Below are positions 57,935 through 64,000 of a stretch of DNA of 64,000 bases, one piece after another. The stretch spans positions 180,785-244,784 of the forward strand of contig DUCN01000082.1 in NCBI GenBank assembly GCA_012959805.1, in the 5' to 3' direction. A model generated the notes under the pieces. That model did no database searches. It saw nothing but the letters and a program-made list of their open reading frames with translations, and was not told the origin of the DNA. This DNA comes from Myxococcales bacterium. Lineage in GTDB: Bacteria > Myxococcota_A > UBA9160 > UBA4427. The position numbers and the translations under genes were made by a program. The number at the start of each line of letters is the position of its first letter. The stretch's first letter is position 1.

Positions 57935-59001
57935 TGAGAGATGTCGCCGTCGTTGGCTTCGAGCAGAGTCCCTGCGTTCGACGCGAACAGAATCGAAACG
58001 AGGTTGAAGTCCTGGTTCCGGTCCTTCGAGCGTTGCGAGAGCAGACGGGGGTGGCGGGAGCGGACTGTGACTTCATCTGTTCGGGTTCCAGCGACTATCT
58101 TGCCGGGCAGTCCTTCGCCTTCGTATCCGGGCTTGACGCGGTGGGCGCGTGGCCACCGGTCAGCGAGAGTCACGTCGAGATGGACGGCGCCTGGGCGCTC
58201 TATGAAGCCTGGGTGAAAATTCAGATGGGGCAGGCCGAGACCGCGCTTGTCTACGGCTTCGGCAAGCCTTCGATGGGTGATCTGCCCATGACGATGGCGC
58301 TTCAGCTCGATCCATATTGCGTGATGCCGCTCTGGCCGGATGCAATCTCGATGGCTGGGTTGCAGGCGCGGCATTGTCTTGATGCCGGCGTCCTCACCGA
58401 AAGGGAAATGGCGGCAGCGGCCGCACGTGATCGACGGCATGCGATGCAGAATTCGAATGCCCAACTGCGCTGGGATCGCAGCGTCGATGAGATCTTGGCT
58501 GAACCCTATCTGGCGAATCCGCTTCGAAAATCCGATTGCGCACCGATTTCGGACGGGGCTTCGGCCATTCTGTTGGCGGCCGGCGACCGCGCGCGAGAGA
58601 TTTGTGAGCGGCCGGCTTGGATTCGCGGGATCGAACATATCTGCGAACCCATTGACCTCGGCGTACGTGATCTCGGGCGATCACGTTCAACGCAGATCGC
58701 GGCGGAGAAGGCGGGGGTCGGGTCCGGCAAGATCGACGTCGCGGAGTTATCCGCGCCCTTTACACATCAGGAGATCCTGGTCGAAAGGGCGCTCGGTTTG
58801 AGCTTGGATTCGTCGTCGCAGACCGTCGTGAACCCGTCGGGCGGCGCGCTGGCTGGCAATCCGCTGATGGCGGTGGGGCTCTCTCGAATCGGTGAATGTG
58901 CGTCTCGGATTTTTTCCGGTGAGGCCGACCGCGGCGTTGCTCACGCGACCTCGGGACCTTGTCTACAGCAAAACCTGATTTGTGTTCTGGAGGGCGAATA
59001 G
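57934..59001 (+). CDS. ltp4: Thiolase-fold lipid-transfer-like protein (Ltp4-like)
   Basis: A 355-residue thiolase-fold protein. The N terminus reads DVAVVGFEQSPCVRREQNRN. At the place of the thiolase nucleophile it has HVEMDGAWALYEAW without Cys, and the usual GHPxGATG box appears as NPSGGALAGNPLMAVGLSRI with Asn for His. ISDGASAILLAAGDRAREIC is preserved. It is therefore unlikely to be a true thiolase and fits the aldolase-type proteins (such as Ltp2) that shorten steroid side chains by retro-aldol cleavage. In M. tuberculosis ltp4 (Rv3522) adjoins ltp3 in the same order. It overlaps the DUF35 gene and is followed two bases later by ltp3. Confidence 0.78.
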   Translation: MRDVAVVGFEQSPCVRREQNRNEVEVLVPVLRALREQTGVAGADCDFICSGSSDYLAGQSFAFVSGLDAVGAWPPVSESHVEMDGAWALYEAWVKIQMGQAETALVYGFGKPSMGDLPMTMALQLDPYCVMPLWPDAISMAGLQARHCLDAGVLTEREMAAAAARDRRHAMQNSNAQLRWDRSVDEILAEPYLANPLRKSDCAPISDGASAILLAAGDRAREICERPAWIRGIEHICEPIDLGVRDLGRSRSTQIAAEKAGVGSGKIDVAELSAPFTHQEILVERALGLSLDSSSQTVVNPSGGALAGNPLMAVGLSRIGECASRIFSGEADRGVAHATSGPCLQQNLICVLEGE

Positions 59002-59003
59002 TC

Positions 59004-60161
59004 GTGGCAGAACTCACCGCGGTAGTTGGCATTGGGCAGACAAAATACGAGGCGAAGCGGCTCGATCTCTCTATGCCGGGACTGGTTCGGGATGCGGCGG
59101 AGAAAGCGCTGGTGGATGCGGACTGTTCCTGGGCGGACATCGATGCCGTGATCCTCGGTAAGGCGCCGGATCTGTTCGAGGGCGTGATGATGCCCGAACT
59201 GTTCTTGAACGAAGCGTTAGGCGGGGCGTACAAGCCGATGCTTCGCGTGCATACGGCCGGGAGTGTCGGCGGTTCCACGGCGATCGTCGCCGCCAGCATG
59301 GTTCAATCCGGTGTCCACGACCGAGTGCTCTGTGTGGCCTTCGAAAAGCAGAGCGAGTCGAATGCCATTTGGGCACTCACGATTTCCGCGCCATTCTCGC
59401 TGGCCACCGTGGCTGGGGCGGGCGGCTATTTTGCGCCGCTGGTTCGCGGATATATTCGACGTTCCGGCGCGCCCGAGGACACGGGCATTCGGGTGGCGGT
59501 GAAGGACCGTGAGAACGCGCTTCGGAATCCGCTCGCACATCTTCGACTCGAGGACATCTCATTCGATCTGGTTGCCAACTCGCCCATGCTCTGGGATCCC
59601 ATTCGCTACCTCGAAACCTGTCCGAGTTCCGATGGGGCCTGCGCGCTCGTTCTGGAAAATGAATCGCTTGCGAGCAAACGTTCAAACAAGCTCGCTTGGA
59701 TCCATGCGACGGAGATGCGCAGCGAGCCGACGATGTTTTCCGGGCGTGATCAGGTGATGCCTCAGGCGACGCTCGACAATGCAAAAAACCTCTACAAGAA
59801 AGCCGGGATCACGAAGCCACGGGAAGAGATCGATTGTGCCGAGATCTACGTGCCCTTTTCGTGGTTTGAACCCATGTGGATGGAAGGCATGCTGATCACC
59901 GAGCCGAACCAGGGTTGGAAGATGACCTACGAGGGGGCAACGGCGCTCGATGGTGATTTTCCAGTCAATATGTCCGGGGGCGTTCTCTCGTCCAATCCGA
60001 TCGGTGCCTCAGGGCTGATTCGATTTGCCGAAGCAGCCCGCCAGGTGCGCGGGATCGCCGGGGAGCACCAGGTCGACGGCGCCCGCAAAGCATTGGGACA
60101 CGCCTATGGCGGTGGCTCCCAATATTTCTCGACCTGGATCGTCGATTCAGCAAAGCCCTAG
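59004..60161 (+). CDS. ltp3: Thiolase-fold lipid-transfer-like protein (Ltp3-like)
   Basis: A 385-residue thiolase-fold protein. The GTG at 59004, two bases after the ltp4 stop, gives VAELTAVVGIGQTKYEAKRL. KAPDLFEGVMMPELFLNEAL, LRVHTAGSVGGSTAIVAASM, NSPMLWDPIRYLETCPSSDG, EIYVPFSWFEPMWMEGML and SGGVLSSNPIGASGLIRFAE, KALGHAYGGGSQYFSTWIVD all recall Rv3523 (Ltp3). As in Ltp4 the nucleophilic Cys is missing (TAGSVGG) and the His box is SSNPIGASG, although a HAYGGG motif is near the end. It probably pairs with Ltp4 and the DUF35 proteins in a side-chain cleavage complex. Confidence 0.83.
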   Translation: MAELTAVVGIGQTKYEAKRLDLSMPGLVRDAAEKALVDADCSWADIDAVILGKAPDLFEGVMMPELFLNEALGGAYKPMLRVHTAGSVGGSTAIVAASMVQSGVHDRVLCVAFEKQSESNAIWALTISAPFSLATVAGAGGYFAPLVRGYIRRSGAPEDTGIRVAVKDRENALRNPLAHLRLEDISFDLVANSPMLWDPIRYLETCPSSDGACALVLENESLASKRSNKLAWIHATEMRSEPTMFSGRDQVMPQATLDNAKNLYKKAGITKPREEIDCAEIYVPFSWFEPMWMEGMLITEPNQGWKMTYEGATALDGDFPVNMSGGVLSSNPIGASGLIRFAEAARQVRGIAGEHQVDGARKALGHAYGGGSQYFSTWIVDSAKP

Positions 60162-60196
60162 TCGTGAGACGACTTCGGTCCGCGTCGTCTCACGAC
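60161..60196 (+). terminator. Perfect hairpin after ltp3
   Basis: GTCGTGAGACGAC-10 bases-GTCGTCTCACGAC gives a perfect 13-base-pair stem beginning in the ltp3 stop codon. There is no T-run after it, so it may be a processing/stability hairpin or a terminator working with other signals. Confidence 0.6.
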
Positions 60197-60294
60197 CTCG
60201 GCACTCCACCCGGCTCCGCCACCCAGGCCTTGATCGGCAGGCCGTGAGCAAGGACTAAAGCCAGGTACCTGCTTTTCCGATGGAAGGTCTGGAT

Positions 60295-60311
60295 GGGTAG
60301 CCGATCGGCTA
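60295..60311 (+). promoter_or_regulatory. Palindromic 17-base motif, copy 2
   Basis: GGGTAGCCGATCGGCTA contains the perfect 14-base palindrome TAGCCGATCGGCTA and ends directly before the AAGGAGA ribosome-binding site of the lipoprotein gene. A one-base variant lies upstream of topA (36710-36726). An ACTAAAGCCAGG segment 35 bases upstream resembles part of a GEMM (c-di-GMP) riboswitch, but the full pattern is not seen. Confidence 0.4.
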
Positions 60312-60324
60312 AAGGAGACTGGCA

Positions 60325-61011
60325 GTGGTAGAAATGTCACAGAGATTGAAGGCAGGGCTGAACATCAAGGGCGCGCTAGCGGTATTGGTGTGGCTTGTGC
60401 TGTCGACTTTCTTGCTCACCGGCTGCGGAGATGGCAGCCCGGAAGGGCCGATCCTTTTCGTGGATGCGGAATTCGATCCGATGACGGGAGATGGTAGCTC
60501 TGGGCGTCTGGAGCCCGCTGATACCTTTAAGCCGATTAATGAAGCGAACCCCGCCGTCGCCCAGACATTTACCGTGCTCTCGACGGGAAAATTCGAAGAA
60601 TTCCAAATCGTCGTCACCGACGGCGAATCCGTGGATGATGGATTCATTCGCATTACGGTTCGGCCCCTGAACGCAATGGGCGAGCCCAACGACGATCCGA
60701 GTACTTCGATCATCAGGGCGATCGACGTCGATACGACGACGCTCCCAGCCACGCTCGTCGAGACCTTCACGACCTTCGATGTGGGCATGGATCCGGGGCG
60801 TCAAGTCGTCCTCGGTGAGACCTACGCGATCGTCGTCGAGTTCGTCAGCCGAACCACTATGACGGACGTGAATCCGATTGCTCGCGTGCTCGGTTTGAGC
60901 GAATCTGCCTTGGAGCCCTTTGACGGCGGAACGGGTTCCACGGGCGAGAATTTCGTTGGCTTCACGAATAATACCGACGACTACTTCTTCCGGACCTTCG
61001 TGCTTCGCTAA
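60325..61011 (+). CDS. Lipoprotein of unknown function
   Basis: A 228-residue exported lipoprotein. A signal peptide (residues 12-37, ALAVLVWLVLSTFLLTGC) ends in the lipobox LTGC. The mature protein is acidic and beta-rich: AQTFTVLSTGKFEEFQIVVT, DGFIRITVRPLNAMGEPNDD and ETYAIVVEFVSRTTMT suggest a jelly-roll or carbohydrate-binding-like sandwich, close to 'choice-of-anchor' type domains. Start GTG 60325, eight bases from AAAGGAGA. Its leader carries the palindromic motif copy 2. It is convergent with the MFS gene with a four-base overlap of stops. Function is unknown. Confidence 0.7.
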   Translation: MVEMSQRLKAGLNIKGALAVLVWLVLSTFLLTGCGDGSPEGPILFVDAEFDPMTGDGSSGRLEPADTFKPINEANPAVAQTFTVLSTGKFEEFQIVVTDGESVDDGFIRITVRPLNAMGEPNDDPSTSIIRAIDVDTTTLPATLVETFTTFDVGMDPGRQVVLGETYAIVVEFVSRTTMTDVNPIARVLGLSESALEPFDGGTGSTGENFVGFTNNTDDYFFRTFVLR

Positions 61012-62435
61012 CTGAAGCGCTGGCCGTCCGACTCTCCGTCTTCGCGATGGCGCGGCTCATCGACAAGCAACATGACGAATCCGATCGCGGCCAGTTGGAA
61101 TCCGATCGCGACCTCAAAGACGATTTCTCGTCCGAAGGTCACAGCCAGGATGCCGCCGAGCAGCGGGCCGATGGCGCCGACAAGTTCCTGAGCGGAATTC
61201 GCGATGGCGATGCGAAATGGCAGATCGCTGCGGTGGCCGAACTCGAGCACCATGTTCTGAGCCGCCATCTGGAATCCCCCCATGCCGGTTCCGATGCCGA
61301 GGAACACGAGCACGAATCCGGTCAATGTGCTCGCGGCCATCAGGCCCACGACCGACACGATCCAGAGCGCCAGCGAGAGGACTAACACGCGCTTGAATCC
61401 TGCACGATCCGCGAGAATTCCCCAGCCCAGATTGGCGACCGAGTTGGCGAGCACGAACGCCGTACTGAGCACACCGAGGGTGGTCCCGGAGAGCCCGATG
61501 GAGTCGCCGGCCTGGAGGATGTAGAAGGGAGCGGCCATCCGGCCCATGGTCGCGAGCGCGCGGCAAACGAAGTACCAGGTGAAGCCGCGATCACTCCGCA
61601 GGAGCTGCGGCAGGTCGCGCAGTCGATCGCCCAGCCGCATGGGCGCCCGCATGTCCGGAGGCGCGGGCTCGCGGACGATGAGCAACATCGAGAGCCCGAG
61701 CGTGGTGAGCGCGAAGGCCACTAAGAACGTCACTGCATAGCCGTTGCCCAGTACGTTTGGTTCGACGAGATAGCGCCCTCCGAGGTAGGCGACGCCCGCC
61801 GCCGTCACGCCGGCCAATGCGTTGCGCAGGCCAAGCAGGCGGCCGCGGCTTTCGACCGGGATCAACTTGGACATGAGGTAGTTGAACACGACGCCCTGCA
61901 TGCCCATGAAAAAACCGAAGAGCAGGAGCGAAACGAGAATCACGCGGATTGCCCAGTCGGTCGGCAGGAGCAACCCTGCGAGCGCGAGCACGAGGACCTG
62001 CGCGCGCATCAGGCCGCCGACGACGAAGCCGACCGGCAGCACGCGCTGCCGATGCTCGATCAGGCTCGCGCCGAGCAGCGGAGACAAGAACATTCCGAAG
62101 TACTGGATCGAACGTGCGAGGCCCACCATGAACTCGGAGCCCGAAAGCAACAGGATATACGCGGGTAGGAACGTCGGAGCGTTGACGAGTCGGAACCCGG
62201 TCTGTCCAAGTAGGCCGTGAAGTAGATGGGCGGCGTAGTTCCGACTCAGATTGCGATCGACTTGGGCGCGGTAGTGCGCCTCGGCGTTGGCGTAGTCCGA
62301 CCCCTGGTTGCCGTCCCCCGGACTCGAAGTATTCATCCGGGCAACCGAGTCGTGCTCGGGCATTTGGTTTTCCTTCGATTGATGTTGGGCTTCGGCGATC
62401 GGTCTTCCGCGGTTTCCTCGTGTGTCTGATGACAT
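61008..62435 (-). CDS. MFS transporter
   Basis: A 475-residue major facilitator superfamily protein with an unusual hydrophilic 60-residue N terminus (the working start may be an internal ATG near 62363 or 62333). About 12 hydrophobic helices follow, for example LPAYILLLSGSEFMVGLARS, VILVSLLLFGFFMGMQGVVF and IALALFIVLGIGTGMGGFQM-like segments (actual LVFLGIGTGMGGFQM). The A-like loop between helices 2 and 3 reads LIEHRQRVLPVGFVVGG, and SRGRLLGLRNALAGV recalls permeases that respond to ligand by gene duplication. The substrate is unknown. Upstream lies a short intergenic region before the divergent aldo/keto reductase. Confidence 0.8.
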   Translation of the reverse strand: MSSDTRGNRGRPIAEAQHQSKENQMPEHDSVARMNTSSPGDGNQGSDYANAEAHYRAQVDRNLSRNYAAHLLHGLLGQTGFRLVNAPTFLPAYILLLSGSEFMVGLARSIQYFGMFLSPLLGASLIEHRQRVLPVGFVVGGLMRAQVLVLALAGLLLPTDWAIRVILVSLLLFGFFMGMQGVVFNYLMSKLIPVESRGRLLGLRNALAGVTAAGVAYLGGRYLVEPNVLGNGYAVTFLVAFALTTLGLSMLLIVREPAPPDMRAPMRLGDRLRDLPQLLRSDRGFTWYFVCRALATMGRMAAPFYILQAGDSIGLSGTTLGVLSTAFVLANSVANLGWGILADRAGFKRVLVLSLALWIVSVVGLMAASTLTGFVLVFLGIGTGMGGFQMAAQNMVLEFGHRSDLPFRIAIANSAQELVGAIGPLLGGILAVTFGREIVFEVAIGFQLAAIGFVMLLVDEPRHREDGESDGQRFS

Positions 62436-62635
62436 CTTGGAGCGCGATCATTGCAATCGTAACGTCTCCGATTCCGCCTCGCCGATGCATGCGGCACACT
62501 GCGCCGTTCGGCTTGCCTGATGCGCGCGATGTCGGGGCGCATCCTGTGTCCGACACCGCTGTTACACTGTGAAGAGAGCAGTTTTGGAGATTCAGTCAGG
62601 GACGGTCGAGTAGAAAAAAGTTCAAGGAAATTGAA

Positions 62636-63622
62636 TTGAAGACGAGAATGATCGGAAAACTCGAGGTTTCGGCCATCGGCCTGGGATGCATGAGCATGTC
62701 GCAGGCCTACGGTAAACCCGATCGCACCGAGTCCGAGCGCGTTCTCCACCGTGCCCTCGATGTCGGATACACGTTCCTCGACACCGCGAGTATCTACGGG
62801 CTTGGTCACAACGAAAAATTACTAGGCGAAACGCTGAAGACGCGGCGTCGAGAATTCGTGTTGGCCAGCAAGTGTGGGATCATCGTCGATCGGGATGGCC
62901 GGCGCGGCGTGGACTGTCGACCGGAGGCCGTCAAGCAGACCTGTCATGAAAGTCTCGAACGTCTCCAAACGGACGTCATTGACCTCTACTATTTGCATCG
63001 GCGCGATCCCGAAGTGCCGATAGAGGAGAGCGTCGGCGCGCTCGCCGAGTTGGTTGCGGAGGGGAAGATCAGACATATCGGTCTGTCTGAGGTGTCGTCG
63101 TCGACTCTCCGCAAAGCCCATTGCGTACATCCCATCACGGCGGTGCAGTCTGAGTATTCCCTGTGGACGCGCGACCCGGAGAACAAGATTCTCGCGGCGT
63201 GTGCGGAACTCGGCGTTGGATTCGTTCCTTTCAGCCCGCTCGCGCGGGCGTTTCTCTCCGGCAAACTCACGAGTCTGGAAGCCCTGGAAGAGAATGACTT
63301 CCGTCAGAATATGCCCCGCTTCCGTGCAGAGAACTTCCAGAAGAACCTCCAGTTGCTCGATGAGTTCAAGACGATCGCAGCAGACAACGAATGCTCGATG
63401 GCCCAATTGGCACTCGCATGGTTGCTTGCCCAAGGCGAAACGCTCGTGCCGATCCCGGGCACGAAGCATGTCGAGTACGCGGTAGAGAATGCCGGGGCCG
63501 CGAACGTTTCGGTCGCAGAAGCGGATCTCGAGCGTCTGGGCGAGCTGATCGGCCCGAAGACCGTCTCGGGAGATCGATATGGAAGGGCGCAGATGATCTC
63601 GCTCGATCCTGAAGAGGATTAA
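62636..63622 (+). CDS. Aldo/keto reductase
   Basis: A 328-residue AKR of the YghZ/AKR13-like type. ISAIGLGCMSMSQAYGK-like start (actual VSAIGLGCMSMSQAYGK), GYTFLDTASIYGLGHNEKLL with catalytic Asp and Tyr, EFVLASKCGI with the Lys, and YYLHRRDPEVPIEESVGALA with the His complete the tetrad. FVPFSPLARAFLSGKL and LVPIPGTKHVEYAVENAGAA bind NADPH. It reduces aldehydes or ketones; the steroid context makes 3-keto or other ring ketones possible but this is speculation. Start TTG 62636 six bases after AAGGAA, or ATG 62648. It is the last intact gene in the window. Confidence 0.88.
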   Translation: MKTRMIGKLEVSAIGLGCMSMSQAYGKPDRTESERVLHRALDVGYTFLDTASIYGLGHNEKLLGETLKTRRREFVLASKCGIIVDRDGRRGVDCRPEAVKQTCHESLERLQTDVIDLYYLHRRDPEVPIEESVGALAELVAEGKIRHIGLSEVSSSTLRKAHCVHPITAVQSEYSLWTRDPENKILAACAELGVGFVPFSPLARAFLSGKLTSLEALEENDFRQNMPRFRAENFQKNLQLLDEFKTIAADNECSMAQLALAWLLAQGETLVPIPGTKHVEYAVENAGAANVSVAEADLERLGELIGPKTVSGDRYGRAQMISLDPEED

Positions 63623-63729
63623 AGGATCGGACGATGGGAATCACCTCGTGGGCCGCCACAGCAAAGTGCGGAGGTTTTTGGCGAGGCGTTAGGCCTGGCT
63701 CAAGTCGGACCATGCCTCATTCTTCGAGG

Positions 63730-63951
63730 TCAGCTCTTCTTTTTCTTCCTGGCAATGAGGAAGCCCAGCAGCGCAAGCACATCCTCGGGCGTCGTTCTGG
63801 CCAGCGGCCCGGAGCTATACGACGACTGGATGATCTGGCCGCTGCGACGAAACACGAACTCGGAGGGCTGGATGAAATCTCGCTTGTCGTCCCACCATGA
63901 GCCGAGGGCATTGCCATCTTCACGTGTGACCCCGTGGCCCAGCGTGTGAAA
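63730..63951 (-). pseudogene. C-terminal fragment of an AhpC/TSA-like (redoxin) protein
   Basis: A 73-codon frame without any proper start encodes FHTLGHGVTREDGNALGSWW and DDKRDFIQPSEFVFRRSG, then QIIQSSYSSGPLARTTPED and a Lys-rich end. It reads like the last third of a peroxiredoxin-like (thiol-specific antioxidant) or related protein. An in-frame TAA sits at 63952-63954, directly upstream, so it is either the broken end of a gene or a gene frameshifted near the window edge. The Cys-containing half is not seen in any frame of the remaining 46 bases. Confidence 0.5.
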
Positions 63952-64000
63952 TTACAGATCCAGCCGGACAGTCCTGTCATGATGATGGCAGACACTGACC

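Noticed and set aside
60230..60320. A c-di-GMP (GEMM) riboswitch before the lipoprotein gene
   Set aside because: ACTAAAGCCAGG and GGGTAGCCG recall parts of it, but the GNRA-capped P1 hairpin and full P2 pairing could not be drawn, so it is kept only as a question in a finding.

Overview
The window (about 60% G+C by eye, dense short-spaced genes on both strands) looks like the chromosome of an uncultivated, aerobic, Gram-negative bacterium of deltaproteobacterial grade (Myxococcota, Binatota or Desulfobacterota type). I cannot name it more precisely. Pointers are lipobox lipoproteins, a flagellin locus, single-chain PurL, oxygen-dependent HemF, a 916-residue biotin carboxylase/BCCP subunit and a DUF455 + ATP-grasp pair. 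No rRNA, tRNA, CRISPR or intact insertion sequence was seen.

The dominant theme is steroid catabolism resembling that of actinobacteria. Positions 2.7-13.1 kb carry an alpha-methylacyl-CoA racemase-like protein, a two-gene MaoC hydratase (ChsH-like), an LLM oxidoreductase, a ferredoxin reductase, a P450, a TetR regulator, an acyl-CoA ligase, and FadE30- and IpdF-like enzymes. A reverse-strand operon at 14.9-24.2 kb follows the logic of the mycobacterial HIP (steroid rings C and D) pathway: ipdA-ipdB-ipdC-echA20-fadA6-SDR-fadE-maoC, then a glutaredoxin lipoprotein and another enoyl-CoA hydratase. A ten-base motif, GTATCGTWAT, sits upstream of four of these transcription units. A second block at 48.6-60.2 kb has a KshB-like reductase, a KstR-like TetR regulator, FadA5, an Hsd4A-like SDR, a [3Fe-4S] ferredoxin, two DUF35 proteins and Ltp4/Ltp3-like proteins. 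Three sites there match the KstR operator pattern TnnAACnnGTTnnA exactly. The window therefore appears to hold side-chain and CD-ring modules under two separate TetR regulators.

Between and around these blocks lie housekeeping and miscellaneous genes: a trmJ 3' end, yqeY, purB, purL, a two-subunit acyl-CoA carboxylase, paired crcB genes, topA, an RRM protein, a PilZ protein, a recombinase-like protein lacking catalytic residues, a periplasmic cyclophilin, a SMUG1-type glycosylase, serC, hemF, a HAD hydrolase, a DUF455/ATP-grasp pair, DUF427, a lipoprotein, an MFS transporter and an aldo/keto reductase.

Several loci are broken: a flavin monooxygenase 3' remnant (2.1-2.3 kb), a phospholipase D gene (13.7-14.9 kb), a flagellin gene (30.0-30.7 kb), a lipase-like gene (39.7-40.1 kb) and a fragment at the right edge. 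Three of them combine an internal deletion with a frame change, so real gene decay and assembly error both have to be considered.
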